From: Xestospongia muta
Taxonomy: Eukaryota > Porifera > Demospongiae > Haplosclerida > Petrosiidae
DNA length: 64,000 nt
Reading direction: 5' to 3'
NCBI GenBank assembly: GCA_963693285.1
Contig: OY848930.1
Span: 2,294,001-2,358,000 of the forward strand
Every line of letters begins with the position of its first letter. The stretch's first letter is position 1. Position numbers and translations under genes: made by a program. Of the stretch, positions 14,301-27,504 are shown one piece after another. The notes beneath the pieces are model-generated. The model saw only the letters and a list, made by a program, of their open reading frames with translations. It had not been told where the DNA came from and searched no databases.

Positions 14301-17300
14301 ATTAAGGTGGTAGGTAGTAAGTGGTGTCAATAACATTCGTAGTATAAGTTCTTTTACATCTTTATTATTTTTCTACCTTCCTTTAATCATAACAATATAT
14401 CAATGATGTTTGCCTTTGTTAAAAATAAATGTTAAGCTAATTGTACATAGTGACCTGAGTTATTAAAGTGACTCAATACAACACAAAAGTACATTTTCCT
14501 AAAACATCTTCAAGACAGAGATTAGTAACTTGCCTCGCTAGTATAGTGACACAAGACCTAAAATCCTATGAAGTCTTTTTTGGGCTAACTGTTATTGTTT
14601 CTGAAATATGATAATCATCATTATTGAAACTTTGAGCATCTTTGGAAACCAAATGCCATTTTTAAAAAATAGCTTTGTAAGACTAATCATAAAAATGCTG
14701 GGCAGAAATATTAAAATTTTGAAGCTGTACTTACTATTAAAGCTGAACAAAAGGTACCTTAACACCACCAGTACTCTTTTCTATTCTCTGTTTGTTTATT
14801 AAGGTATGAACATTTGTTAGCAGGCTCCATAATATGACCACCTTAATTGATACTAAGATGAATGTCTATACGTATATGGATATGTCTATATGTGTCATTA
14901 GAAATGTGAGTGTATGTTAGCCCATTCACTTAGCATTAGGAGTGGGTGTTAGAAAACAGTATAATAACACTATCACAGTACTGTCAACATAAGTGCATAT
15001 TTTGAACAAACAATAGGCCATATGTGTATATATATCATGTCGTCTAAAGCAATCATACCATGTGATTATTGCAAACAACAAAGTATCCTCTATCACATGT
15101 TTCAATCAATTTCATACCTGTATCTATCTTTACTGACTTGCATTCAATAACACAACTTATTTACCTTCTTCTTTCTCCATAATCACTCTTTCATCATGAA
15201 TGCTACTTAAATGGTCATTTAGACTAGTTAACATTGTATTCTCTGTTAACAGCAGGTCTTCCATCTTACTAAGTTCATCTTTCTGGGTCTCTAACTTGTT
15301 TACCAACTCTTTCTCTTCATTAGATATTCTAGCAGCCTCACGATATTGTCGAGCTATACAAAACATTGACACAAATAACTACTTTACCCATCAACAGAGA
15401 AGGCACAACACTAGTAATCATTTAATTTGATGGAATTGGGAGAGTTACATGTGAAAATAGCTATATTATCAGTTTGAGAGTTACAATTTAAGAAGTAGAG
15501 AGGTAAACCACTTGCATCATGCTGATATAATAGGTAAATGTGTGTTTAATGTATAAATAACACTCACCAGTGACAGCTGTCTTCTTTGTTTCTTGCAACT
15601 GTGGTAACTGACCTTCCATATCAGATATTTTCTTGCGAAGGGCAGACATTTCAGACTGTATTGATAATACCTAGAAAGGGTGGGAGAAGAATAAATTGTT
15701 AAAAAAGAGATACGATATAAGACTTTACCTTTGAAGTAATCCCTTTCACTTCACTGTCAATTGATTTTTCCTTATCTAGTAAACTGAAATCAGAATTTAA
15801 AACATTGACAATAAATTGTAAATTCTTACCCTTTTAGTTGTTCAGAGGGCTTTAAAAGGACTGTAATCAGTTCTAGATGCCACTTTTCAGACTGAGAGTG
15901 AGCTTGTTCTAGTTCTTTATTCCTACTGATTATTTTGGATATACTTTCATCACTATCATTAATGATAGACTGAATACTAAAGGAAACATCAAAGCCAGAT
16001 CACACCATCAACTGTATTAATGTACCTTTCTTTAGTGCCATTATGGTCTTCCATGGAAGATGAATATGTGCGTTCAAATTCATTGAAAACATTCTAGTTA
16101 TGTGAATAATGAAATCAAGATTACACAAAATATATATATTTATTTATTCTATAGCTACAAATTCAAAACAAAAACACAAGTGTCACAATTCCATATATCT
16201 TACCACTTGTTGGTGTAATTCTTCTTCTTTTAGAGTAATTGTAGTTCTTTCCTGATCGAGTTGCTCATGAACTGATGATAGTTCTTTATGAATTTCATTT
16301 ATCTTATCATCCTCTTCAGCTATCAATGTGGTTAACTCCCTAAATATAGAGATAACTTACACACCTGCTTATGTTCTTAAATGAACTAAAACATAGCATA
16401 GTACTACAAATACTAAATGCCTAGACATTACATACCACAGTGACATAGTCATATCATGTACATTCTGCACAATACTAATATCCATGTTACATGGACCAGT
16501 TATTAAGTCATAACACTGACTTTTGTCTTTCTTGTAGTTGCTGGAGTTTAGCTTTTAGATCTTCAATTTCTTTTTGTACTCTTTCTTCATCTTCTTGCAA
16601 CTGTTTCTTACAAGCAATGAACTCTGCAGCTCTTTGAGATACCTCTTCCTACACAATAGATAGACGAATGGATAATCAAAGGACAAATGGATGAATAAAA
16701 GGAGACAAACTGTTAAATACAGACAAAGAAGAACAACATACCTGCAATAACTGTTCCTTTTTCTCAAGATGTTCTCTGTCAAGAGCAATATGTCTGTGAA
16801 GCAAACAATTGCAAGAAGTAGTAAAAAGTGTCATCAAAAATGAACATAGGCTACCTCTGCTCTTTCTCTATTTTGTCCTTCATTGTATGTAATGTCATTT
16901 TGTCTCTATAACAAAAAGAATAATAGCATATTGCTACTGCTACAAATTAGTAAGCAATCACTCAACATTTTCAAATGCTTGAACTCACTTGGCATTACGA
17001 GACAAAAATTCCTTCTCAAGAGAAGAAAGTTCTTTCAATTGCTCGTCCTAAAAATAGTAGTACATTAGATTATACTAAGAGTAAATGCATAACAATAAAG
17101 TTCTATTTTAAACCACATCTATATTTCTATTTACATTTTGTATCCAATTTAATTGAAGAACATCAATAATCATTAATAAAATAGAAATATAAACATCTGT
17201 ACCCTTTATGAACACATAATAACAATGTAGGTTCTAGTAATCATCAAAGACAAAGGCATTAAATGGTTCGTTATTTTTCATTCTCATTTTTTAAAATTCA

Positions 17301-20300
17301 ACTGAAGTGTTCTCAATGAATGTTCAAATGTGGTATACATCATCTCTTTATCTTCAATGATATTTCTTAATACAATATGAATACACTATAACACACAATA
17401 TCTAAATACCAATTCCAAACAGAAGAGTCCTAAAACTACAATTCAATTTTTTAGCCTATTTAATGAATACAGTGAGAAAGAAAGAGTCAATAAAGCTCTG
17501 ATGTTAGAGGAGATCAACAAGCTCCATTAATAAAATTAGGAAAAACTTGTTCTTCTTCGTCAAAAGAATTACCTATGATAATTATAATTATGACAGCACC
17601 TGATATACCATATTTGGCAATGTTAAGAGACAGTTCACATGTACTATACTAAAAACAATAGTTGGTAACTTGTAATAAGGCTCTAAACCACAACAGCCAT
17701 AAACCAAGTTTAATACCTTTATCTCACCCAATCTTTACATCAGTTAATCATCCTATTAACAGAAATGCTAGAAAAAACACTACCTTTGAATAATAGCTAC
17801 TTAGTAAATTGCAACAGTGTTACTCTCTAGTAATGGAGTCCAACAAGACTCCTCATCTGGATTAATAGTAAATGCAATAATAAATTCAAGACACATAGCT
17901 GCATCTATTGCTACTGCATAAGCAATAACTAGGCCAGCTGAGAAAGGAAAAGCTCTAGCCTTCAGTTCTAAGAGGTATAAATGTCAACAATGTGTATAAG
18001 ACCATGACTTGTTTACTAAAATGTCAGTCGATGTTTGAGATATGTGGGCAATGATTTGACAAACTTTGAGTCTCATTGGAACGAGTTTCAGTTCAATATC
18101 ACAACTCAATTCTTAGAGACTTTCACTCCTTTGTCTGGTTGTTCATAAAGGCTGCTATCTACAATTCATGAAGACACTGAATACATACTAAAGGGGTGTG
18201 GTAACAGATAACCTCAGTTGAATGTTACAATTCATGTCATATTCTACCTGTCAGTGACATGTTATTATAACATCAACATTGCTAATGGCTACAGAATTTA
18301 ATGACAAAAAAGACAATAGCAGGAATAATCAGACAAATATTTTACACAACAAACATGCACTATTGTAACAAGGAAAAGCAAAGCAAGGTGGTATTAATCC
18401 TGAGGATGAGTGTCAGATTTTTATAAGACAAAGTCAATTACTTAGTTAAGGAACAAATAACTTTGCTTCAGTAGACTTTACTTTTCACATATGCAGGCCA
18501 ACAGTCTGTTTGTCTTTTATTGGCTAAGCAGATGCACAATCAACTTGGTAAAGAATTGTGAGGCCAGTACCAGTGTTAAGACAGATTACTGCTAGTGAAA
18601 CACACATTTAAAATTGTACTGACTACATAACATCAGAGAATGGATCTAATTATAACAGCATAGTGGTGTAATATCTTTCAGTAGCTACATTCATTCATTC
18701 ACCGAGCAAATTGCTATGTGATAATTATCAAATGGTCTTTAGCATAGAGTAAGAAACATAAAGCATATCACTTATGTCATCTATTTCAATGGCTTTGTCT
18801 TAAAGAAGTAATCCATTAAAGAAAAATAACACATTCACTAGATCAAATCAGCAATGTGGATCAGTATAATAAATTGCAACAGTTATATGGCTAAGACAGT
18901 GTAACCCCAGAGGGTTAAAAACATGACCAACAAATTAGTCTGTTTTCCACTCTCTATAGACTACTCTAATTAATGCTCTCTCAGGCATAGCCCAATAACA
19001 CTTTCAAAATCATTATAACATATGTTATTAACAATAGTAGAGTGATATCTCTAGTGATTACACAGGTATCACAAACCAACAACAGTGGCTTTCCTAAATG
19101 TGTATATTGAACAAAGTAAACATTACACAATGGACTAGCCATAAAGCTAACAAGATAATTAAAGAGTCCAAGAGAACAAGAATGCTTATACCTTTAATTG
19201 GATGAACTGTTGTTGTACTTCATGTTGTAGAGTGAGCTCAGAAGAAAACAGATTTTGACATTGTGTAATCCATTCTGTAATCTAAAATGACATACAGAAA
19301 TGAAATCAGATAACAAACTAATATTGACTTACAGCTAAATGTGCTTTATCAGCAAGTATTAATTCTTCTGTCACAACAACTCCTTCCAACTCTTTACTAA
19401 GTTCCTCAGCTATAGGAGGGAGAGAGAGAGAGAGAGGGGGGGGGGGGGGGAGGGAGAGAGAGAGAGAGGGAGGGAGGGAGGGAGGGAGGGAGAGAGAGGG
19501 CTACATTACTAAAACTAAAAACATACAATGTTGATACTTACTAAGTACTAATACATAGTAATAGATACCATACTTATACTACTGATGAGGATGACATGCC
19601 CAGAGTCTTCAAAATCTTACCTAGTTCATAGTTTTCCTCAGCAAGCGCAGATTCTTCTTTGACTTTAAGTTCTTTCATATGTTGTTTTCTCTATAGTGAA
19701 AGGTGCTTGGTTAAAAGTTCTGGAAGACATAACTTACGATAATACATTGTCTAAGAGCAGTTATGCTCTCTTCCATTACTGATCCATAATGTTTTTCTAA
19801 GTCATCTGATTCCAATCTATAAAAACATATATACAATTTGCTACTGACCAGGAATGTAACTTAAGCTATTTGTGATTTTACAACTTTCATGACAATTAGT
19901 GGTCTCACAAAACTACATGAACTATAGTAATTAAATTAACAAAGGACACATACTACATCCATGGACTAAGCACACACATAATAATGTAAGTGGTTCATAA
20001 TATCCATTCCTGCTTTGGTAAAGCTATTAACACACTTACTAACTAATGGCTAATATGGCCTATCATTTGAATTAGTCTGTTTAATATACCTGTTAATAAT
20101 AACTTTGCTAATGAGTGTAAAGTCACTTCATGAAGTGAGCATTCCTTATAATGACAACTTGTTTGTAACTTGAAGTGTTCAGTTTAGTCTAGCAGTAAAT
20201 TAGTACATATTACAACCTAGCACAATTAGCCTGCTATACATTGAGTAACTATAATGTCAGATAAGTATTTCTATAATGCCAGTCTCAACAATAACTCATG

Positions 20301-23021
20301 GTCATTGAAACTTCAATTAAGTACATGTAATTACAATTCTTTAACTTTTGTCAGATAATTTGTGTAAAATGTCACAATATATCAAGACAACAAATGGTAT
20401 AATCGATAGCCAACAGTAGGCCTATGAGACACACACAATCATTACAATTATCTTTGTGTACATAAATTAAATACATAGACACACAGGTGAGTTGAGGGAT
20501 AAATAGTATTAACCCACATCCTGTAATTGTATAAACCACAAACCACAGGTGGCTACATCTTGGACATTAGCCAACACTTTACTAACTCAGCTGTGTATCA
20601 GGGGTGCATAACAGCGCTCCTGGAATATACAGTCTTACTATCTTGAAGAAATTGAAAACACCTAATTATTTACAGTTAGGAAAAACAATATCTATAGTAC
20701 AATAGACATGTTTTGTACTATATTGAGTGTAAATAAGTAGTACTAATAGCAACAAAAATAACGTAGAAATGACAGTACAGTATTCCCATTATCACATGAT
20801 TGCATTCAACACTACTGTCAACACAATGTTTCTTTACACACTTCAACATCTATAACTATGTTACAGTAAGCTTTGATCAGTTACTCTACAGTAATACCAT
20901 ATATGGTAAATGCCAAGTCATCCTTGAATGTAATAACACAACACAACATAACCAACACAAAATTTAGGACTCTTCTTCAAATTTAGTTATAGACTCAAAA
21001 TTTTGTTAGACCATTCAAAATTAAGTAAAATTGAAAGGGTACATTCAACTATATGTAGCATTAACCTGATCTTTTCGTTGTTATTTTCAAACACTTCCTT
21101 CAGTGCTATCAGTTTTTCAGATGGCAAAAGTTCCACATCATAATTACTTGTAGAGGTTGCTTCATTAGAGGGAGTTTCAGTGAACACTTCAGTCAAGTCT
21201 TCAGAAATGATTGGCTCTTCGAACTTTTGGGGTGTTAAAGTTGTTTCATTTTCTTCTTGATTGTCCACAGACTTGACAGAATCTACACTTTCTCTGTTAT
21301 GTAATTCTTCAGCAATATTTACTGCCTCATTCTCAGGTAGTGAGATTTGAACCTCATTATCCATCGTACAAACAATGGTTTCAGGTATGGTATTTTCAAT
21401 GGGAGTTACCTCAACCAAACTTTCAGTGGAAGGATTTATAAATTTATATTGGTCAATGTCAGTCAATACTTCCACAGTTACGCTATCTGGATTTTGATTG
21501 TCTGTATCACAGGTTTCATGAACTGGTGGATCAGTGGTATTTATCAGACTACTATAAACTTCATCGTGTCTTTCCTGACCAGGTCTTAAAGCTTTATGTT
21601 TCTTTTTCCTTGCTGAGGGTGGAGCTTGTCGACTAACTTTTTGAATAGGTTGGAAATGTCGTGGTGTTTCTGAAGCTGATGATGATGATGATGATGTTGG
21701 AACTACATTTGTACCTGACACTGAGTCATCATGTGATTCCTTTGATAGCTTACTAATATTGGTTTGAGATAGTTCTTTTTCATCCAGAGGACTAGTAAGA
21801 ACTTCAAAACCACTAGATATATCCTCCTTTTCATTTGCATTCTCAGTTAAAAATGAAAATGAAGAGTGTCCAAATTGTTGTTTATCTACATCTGTTAGAT
21901 CATCAACTTCAGTAGACATAATTTGAGTAGCTTTAATGAAAGAGAAACCCAGCTGGCTAGTATCAACCTGCCCAGTGTCTTCTTGTGATGAATCTTCTAA
22001 CAAAAAACAAATAAAAATCACATAATTAAATTATTTACTTGAATTTAAAAAAGAGAAGGCAGGTTGCTCAACCTGGCAGTCTTCATCATGTCCTGCTGAA
22101 TCTGAATAAGAAAATAATACATCAGTCAACTCATCATGAGCAGTTTTCGATTGATTAATTGTGACACTTACAGTATGTTCTACTTCTAATGTACAAATAA
22201 ACTTAATATTTAATAGTCAGAAGGGATATATCTTAGACAGGAACATTTACTATGATGAGGGACTTATTAAAAACAAGAGGCAGAGTTAGCTCAGCCTCAG
22301 AATCAAAGAAAATAATGAGAGTAGTAATAAGAATAGATGTGTTTTTGTGACTGGATAGTAGTATCTAAGTCCTTTTTCATCATTCATTCAAGGCCAAATG
22401 CAGATGTTCAGTTTATACTTAGCAAAACAATTACCTATCCTAGTAATTCTGCCTGACACACTGTACATGTCCTTAAGATTGTTTTGGCAGTTACTTTATG
22501 TGTGTCAATTTCAATTGTTGGTCTTAAGGGTAGCATAGAATAAAACAAACAATGACAATGGACATAACCACATAACCATACACAAACATAGTATGTGGGC
22601 CAACGCAGCTCAAAACCAACACATCAATTACTGTGACTAATAAGTAACCATACCTCACATTTATCTTACATATACATACCAAAGAGTACATGTAAGTACC
22701 TAACCTACCCAGTCTTCGTTTCTGTAAATAGGGAGATGAGTCATGCTCTTGCTTTCGAGCTACTTTTGTTAACGTTAGTCCAGTAAACAAACTGCCTGAT
22801 ACAGCAATTGGTGGATGCTCAGGTGAAAGATCTGAGTCAGGACTATTTCCAGACTAAAAAGGTTAAAGCAAATTATAATCTAGAAGACAACTATCACTCA
22901 CTGATTGATCTGGCTTCAATACTAAAGTAGTGTTACGTTCATAATTTACCTCAGGTGGGGGTTCTTGAGTAACCGTAGAGTCTTTCCCCTTATTTTTCAA
23001 TCGCCTAAGCAGACCAGCCAT
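11303..23021 (-). CDS. Long coiled-coil protein with UVR-like helices, 23 exons, function unknown
   Basis: Exons in coding order: 22902-23021, 22709-22853, 22039-22101, 21066-21996, 19738-19816, 19621-19690, 19333-19409, 19192-19281, 16989-17047, 16855-16905, 16742-16793, 16521-16648, 16204-16339, 16026-16093, 15830-15976, 15729-15783, 15568-15670, 15165-15353, 13937-13997, 13777-13831, 12628-12795, 12410-12554, 11303-11364. They join in one frame (3,054 nt, 1,017 residues), which strongly supports the model. The start is MAGLLRRLKNKGKD at 23021. Residues ~100-420 (mainly one 931-nt exon) are acidic, Ser/Thr-rich and low-complexity. From ~420 on, heptad-rich coiled coil dominates. Two segments resemble UVR helices: 'ARQYREAARISNEEKEL' and the C-terminal 'KACQDENFELAAELDEELV'. 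I do not recognise an orthologue; a scaffold or trafficking role would be guesswork. The start is 242 bp from the divergent alpha-tubulin start. The 2.1-kb intron at 17048-19191 and the smaller introns hold no other gene that I can see. Confidence 0.8.
19417..19499. repeat. Purine-rich simple repeat (GA/GGGA)
   Basis: An ~80-bp strand-biased purine tract of GA, poly-G and GGGA units lies in an intron of the coiled-coil gene, just upstream (minus strand) of the exon ending at 19409. On the coding strand it is a long polypyrimidine tract next to the acceptor. It may influence splicing or form triplex or G-rich structure, but length instability is its most certain property. Confidence 0.85.
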
Positions 23022-23263
23022 TTTAATAGTGAGTCTGTGACCCCGCCCTTAAAGATCTTTTTTTATGTGGCAAACGTTCATAAATAAAATGGGAATACGT
23101 ACTTGTACTTCCGGTGATTCTTTATAAAGAAGAACATAACGTAATAACCTTTCATTCCAGCAAGCAGAACCCGTTACTGTCCTGTTTGCTGCGAAGCTAA
23201 CTCGAATTTTAAATTCGTTACAGTCAATACCTTTTAACTTTTGTAAAGCACGAATCGGTCAAA
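23022..23263. promoter_or_regulatory. Divergent promoter: coiled-coil gene and alpha-tubulin 1
   Basis: A 242-bp spacer between divergent starts. On the plus strand it contains TATAAAG at 23123-23129. Beginning 37 bp after the start of that box is a 21-bp element (23160-23180) that recurs before the second tubulin gene. This layout fits a TATA promoter whose transcript begins just before the shared element. No TATA is evident for the minus-strand gene. Confidence 0.6.
23160..23180 (+). promoter_or_regulatory. Shared 5' leader element, alpha-tubulin 1 copy
   Basis: 21-bp block beginning GCAAGCAGAAC and ending CGTTACTGT, 20/21 identical to 24803-24823. The two tubulin upstream regions otherwise look largely different, so conservation of just this block points to a core-promoter, initiator or leader function, or to a short relic of the gene duplication. 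Confidence 0.6.
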
Positions 23264-24622
23264 ATGCGTGAGGTTATTTCGTTACATGTCGGCCAAGCTG
23301 GCGTTCAAATTGGAAATTCTTGTTGGGAATTGTACTGCATCGAACATGGAATCCAGCCTGATGGTATAATGGCAGAAGAAGATAAAACTGTGTCTGGAAG
23401 GGAACAGTCTTTCTCTACTTTCTTTAGCAGTACTGGGTCTGGGAAATTCGTGCCTCGCGCTGTTTTCATCGATCTGGAACCTAGCGTTGTCGACGAAGTG
23501 CGCACTGGAAAGTACCGCCAGCTGTTCCATCCCGAACAACTTGTCACTGGCAAGGAAGACGCTGCTAACAATTTTGCTCGTGGCCATTTCACTGTTGGAC
23601 GAGAGATGATAGATAAGGTTGTTGATAAAGTCGGCAAACTTACTGAACAGTGTAATTCCTTGCAAGGCTTCTTCATTTTCCGTTCATTCGGTGGTGGCAC
23701 CGGCTCAGGTTTCGCTTCTTTGCTGTTGGAACGCTTGTCTGTTGAATATGGGAAGAAGTCCAAGTTGGAATTCACTATATATCCAGCACCTCAAGTTGCA
23801 ACTGCTGTAGTTGAGCCATACAATGCTGTACTGACTAGCCACACCTCTTTGGAACATAGTGATTGTGCTTTTATGATGGACAATGAAGCCATATATGATA
23901 TCTGTCGTAAAAATCTTGATGTTGAGCGACCTTCATATACTAATCTCAATCGTCTGATATCACAGGTTGTTTCATCTGTCACATCTTCCCTTCGATTTGA
24001 AGGATCATTGAATGTTGATCTGACCGAGTTTCAGACCAATCTTGTTCCTTATCCCCGTATCCATTTCCCTCTTGTGACATATGCTCCTATTGTATCTACT
24101 GAGAAAGCTAATCATGAGCAGTTTACAGTGGCAGAACTAACCACAGCTTGTTTTGACCCTGCAAACCAGATGGTTAAGTGTGACCCACGCTCTGGAAAGT
24201 ACATGGCATGTTGTCTTCTGTACAGGGGTGATGTTGTGCCTCAAGACGTCACTAAATCTATCAGCAACATCAAGACTAAACGTACTATTCAGTTTGTCGA
24301 TTGGAGTCCCACTGGATTTAAGGTGGGTATTAATCATCAGCCTCCATGTGCTGTGCCTGGAGCAGATCTTGCTCCAGTTAAGCGTAGTGTCTGTATGCTC
24401 TCCAATACTACTGCTATTGCTGAAGCATGGGCTCGTCTGAACCACAAGTTTGATCTAATGCATGCAAAACGAGCTTTCATTCATTGGTATGTTGGTGAAG
24501 GAATGGAAGAGGGAGAGTTTCAAGAAGCTCGTGAAGATATGGCTGCCCTTGAGAGGGATTATGAAGAAGTGGGAAAAGATTCTAACGATTTGGAAGAGGA
24601 AGGAGAAGGCGAAGAGTACTAA
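23264..24622 (+). CDS. Alpha-tubulin 1, intronless, acetylatable lysine retained
   Basis: 452-residue alpha-tubulin; with beta-tubulin it forms the GTP-bound microtubule dimer. It begins with the canonical [18 protein letters not shown] and carries the glycine-rich nucleotide loop GGGTGSG. It keeps the alpha-type catalytic glutamate region ([20 protein letters not shown]) and ends in EEY, the substrate for tyrosination cycling. The luminal loop reads AEEDKTVSG: with one extra residue the lysine is at 41 but aligns with the acetylated K40 of other animals. The 5' leader has a TATA box and an element shared with the next gene. The start ATG at 23264 is fixed by the invariant MRE N-terminus. It lies head-to-tail with a second alpha-tubulin 271 bp downstream, so this is a tandem duplication, though the proteins have diverged in the luminal loop and tail. 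Confidence 0.97.
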   Translation: MREVISLHVGQAGVQIGNSCWELYCIEHGIQPDGIMAEEDKTVSGREQSFSTFFSSTGSGKFVPRAVFIDLEPSVVDEVRTGKYRQLFHPEQLVTGKEDAANNFARGHFTVGREMIDKVVDKVGKLTEQCNSLQGFFIFRSFGGGTGSGFASLLLERLSVEYGKKSKLEFTIYPAPQVATAVVEPYNAVLTSHTSLEHSDCAFMMDNEAIYDICRKNLDVERPSYTNLNRLISQVVSSVTSSLRFEGSLNVDLTEFQTNLVPYPRIHFPLVTYAPIVSTEKANHEQFTVAELTTACFDPANQMVKCDPRSGKYMACCLLYRGDVVPQDVTKSISNIKTKRTIQFVDWSPTGFKVGINHQPPCAVPGADLAPVKRSVCMLSNTTAIAEAWARLNHKFDLMHAKRAFIHWYVGEGMEEGEFQEAREDMAALERDYEEVGKDSNDLEEEGEGEEY

Positions 24623-24893
24623 CTTATTTCTAGCATTCTAACTATCGTGTGTACTTGTATTGTTAATAGAATAATAATTATTAATTTAATAATTAGTATT
24701 ATTAAGTGATAGGTGGAGAAGACACCGCCTGCAAACGTAAGCAGTGATGATAGGCGCGCTAGTATAAAACTCTTTGTTGCGTGCACTTTTGTTCAGTGTA
24801 ACGCAAGCAGAACTCGTTACTGTAGCTGTTTGTGGTCACCCTATATTAATTGGTCTCGACTTTCGACATTCCCATCAAGCATCACAGATTACA
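24623..24893 (+). promoter_or_regulatory. Inter-tubulin spacer with TATA promoter of alpha-tubulin 2
   Basis: The first ~90 bp are AT-rich 3' region of tubulin 1 (AATAAT-type sequence near 24668). The second half contains TATAAAA at 24763-24769 and the shared 21-bp element at 24803-24823, 40 bp from the TATA start. The frame of tubulin 2 stays open upstream into this leader, but the invariant MRE start at 24894 decides the initiation codon. Confidence 0.65.
24803..24823 (+). promoter_or_regulatory. Shared 5' leader element, alpha-tubulin 2 copy
   Basis: Counterpart of 23160-23180, with one difference (C/T at position 12). Its spacing from the TATA box is 40 bp versus 37 bp in the first gene, so element and box form a conserved pair. 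Confidence 0.6.
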
Positions 24894-26243
24894 ATGCGTG
24901 AGGTGATTTCTCTACATGTAGGACAAGCAGGTGTTCAGATTGGCAATGCCTGTTGGGAACTATACTGCCTTGAACATGGCATCAAGCCAGATGGTCTACT
25001 CCCTGAAGATGTGTCACCACGGGAAGAAAGCTCTTTCAGTACCTTCTTCAGTAATACAAGAGCTGGGAAGTATGTTCCCCGAGCTGTTTTTGCTGATCTT
25101 GAACCAACCGTCGTTGATGAAGTCCGAACAGGCCATTATCGCCAACTTTTTCACCCTGAGCAACTCATAACCGGTAAAGAAGATGCCGCTAACAATTACG
25201 CAAGAGGCCATTATACAGTTGGCAGAGAACTTGTGGATTCCGTCCTTGACAAGATTCGCAAACTCGCCGAACATTGCGTTTCAATGCAAGGATTCTTCAT
25301 TTTCCGCTCTTTTGGCGGAGGTACTGGCTCCGGTTTTGCCTCGTTGTTGATGGAAAGACTCTCTGTTGATTATGGCAAAAAGTCCAAGCTTGAATTTTCC
25401 ATTTACCCTGCACCCCAGGTGGCAACAGCTGTTGTTGAACCATACAATGCAGTACTTACAACCCACACTACATTAGAACACTCTGATTGTGCGTTTATGA
25501 TGGACAATGAAGCTATCTATGAAATTTGCCGCAAGAACCTGGACATCGAGCGCCCCTCCTATACCAACCTTAATCGGCTAATTTCACAAGTTGTTTCATC
25601 AGTCACTGCTTCTCTTCGCTTTGAAGGGTCTTTGAATGTTGACCTCACTGAGTTTCAGACTAACCTTGTACCATATCCTCGTATTCACTTCCCTTTGGTT
25701 ACATATGCTCCAATTGTCTCTGCTGAGAAGGCCTATCATGAACAGCTCTCTGTTGGAGAAATTACCACTGCCTGTTTTGAGCCAGCAAATCAAATGGTCA
25801 AGTGTGATCCTCGTCATGGCAAGTACATGGCCTGTTGCCTTCTCTATCGTGGTGACATTGTTCCAAAAGATGTTACTGCTGCCATTGCTAATATCAAAAC
25901 CAAGCGTTCTATCCAGTTTGTTGATTGGTGCCCTACTGGTTTTAAAGTTGGTATAAATAATAGAAAACCAGAAGCTGTCCCTGGTGGAGACCTTGCTCCC
26001 GTTACACGAAGTGTTTGTATGCTGTCTAATACTACTGCGATTGCTGAGGCATGGGCACGTCTAGATCACAAATTTGATCTTATGTATGCTAAGAGAGCCT
26101 TTGTGCATTGGTATGTTGGTGAAGGTATGGAAGAAGGAGAATTCTCTGAAGCTCGTGAAGATCTTGCTGCTCTAGAGAAAGACTATGAAGAGGTTGGAGC
26201 TGATTCTGGTGATATGGAAGAAGAAGACACTGAGGAATACTAA
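24894..26243 (+). CDS. Alpha-tubulin 2, intronless, lacking lysine 40
   Basis: 449-residue alpha-tubulin with all core features: [25 protein letters not shown] start region split by the usual motifs, GGGTGSG loop, GEGMEEGEF helix region and EEY terminus. The luminal loop after PDG reads [18 protein letters not shown], so residue 40 is valine and no lysine is available for TAT1-type acetylation. The rest of the body is very close to alpha-tubulin 1. The acidic tail is EEEDTEEY, different from its neighbour. Head-to-tail tandem with tubulin 1 and its own TATA promoter suggest separate expression control. Microtubules made with this isotype would be non-acetylatable at that site (inference from sequence plus known biology). 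Confidence 0.97.
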   Translation: MREVISLHVGQAGVQIGNACWELYCLEHGIKPDGLLPEDVSPREESSFSTFFSNTRAGKYVPRAVFADLEPTVVDEVRTGHYRQLFHPEQLITGKEDAANNYARGHYTVGRELVDSVLDKIRKLAEHCVSMQGFFIFRSFGGGTGSGFASLLMERLSVDYGKKSKLEFSIYPAPQVATAVVEPYNAVLTTHTTLEHSDCAFMMDNEAIYEICRKNLDIERPSYTNLNRLISQVVSSVTASLRFEGSLNVDLTEFQTNLVPYPRIHFPLVTYAPIVSAEKAYHEQLSVGEITTACFEPANQMVKCDPRHGKYMACCLLYRGDIVPKDVTAAIANIKTKRSIQFVDWCPTGFKVGINNRKPEAVPGGDLAPVTRSVCMLSNTTAIAEAWARLDHKFDLMYAKRAFVHWYVGEGMEEGEFSEAREDLAALEKDYEEVGADSGDMEEEDTEEY

Positions 26244-27504
26244 GCAACTGTGAGCATTCAAACTACTCATTAGGAAATTTTGTTTTAGGACAGTTTTTCA
26301 CAATGTATTAATTAATTATATTATGCTTCCATTTCTGATTATTGAATATAAACTTTTGAATAATTAACATTGATATTGACTTTTATATGGAAGCCTTGCA
26401 TGATCTTTTAAGTAAACTGTCACATCCCACTGTGGTTTAGTTTGTCCACCTGTGTATATGTGGGGAATCCATTGACCTTTCAGGTGTTCAATAGTGATAC
26501 CATATATAAATTAGCAGCTAATTGTTTCTGTTCTCACCTCAATTTTATCACTTGTGTATTTGTTAACTATTACAGTTAACAGGAATACTTACTTACCTGG
26601 GTATGTCTATGTTGCATTATAAAAAATATAGCATGTGCAAGGAATTCAATAAGCAACAATGAGTTTCCTGTAGATTTTCTACTTATGGAACATACCCTAG
26701 TAGGTGATACTTAGACATGGCATGTTTTATAGTTTGAAACTTAATAGGAAGCCTGTTTGGAAATCCAAAACTTTCATTTTGGAAATGTATTTAGAATTGC
26801 CATCTTGAAGCACATGGCACACAAAAATCAAAATAAAAAAAACATCAATTCTAAAGATACAATACTATTGTGGAAGATTGGTCGACAGTAACTCTTTATT
26901 CCAATCAAAATAATTTGCTTCCTGTTACGAATGTATGAATAATAGAAATAAGTTACATCTGCTTTATATTCCCATACCTTTCAGTGTGACTATATACAAA
27001 GTACATGATTCAAGAAGTAAAACATAATTACATAATATAACGTCTATCATTATTTTTAATTTAACTTGACATAAAGACCTAGTTGACTATTTATCTATAG
27101 CAAAAGCAAATTCTATTAATTTAAATCAAATATATACCTTCGTTCTTTTAAGGTGTCTGTCATAAAATTTTTTATTATGTAGATCTACATCAAGAGAGTA
27201 TCTGAACTGTTTCCATGTTGCAAACAGAATAATGAATCATATTATTTTTTTAATTTGGTACATACCTTTTATTATGGCGGAGGTCAAGTATACAAAGAAT
27301 TGACGATGATGTTTACTAATGAATATGCTTATCTTTCCATACAATCTATATGATTGTCAAACTTACACCTTACAAGTGCTTGACATACCAGATATACTTT
27401 GTGTTCTGGCATATTTCTGTCACATTTTCATGTACTTTTAATAAATTAACTCAATAAAATAAGAGTCAACAATAATTACTGGACATAAAGACAGGTAGAT
27501 ACTG

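Noticed and set aside
24774..24893. N-terminal extension of alpha-tubulin 2
   Set aside because: The frame is open upstream, but there is no ATG there, and alpha-tubulins invariantly begin MRE; the leader carries TATA and the shared 21-bp element instead.
23282..25466. Several 60-156-codon antisense frames across the tubulin genes
   Set aside because: These are shadows of strongly coding sequence on the plus strand, with no independent motifs.
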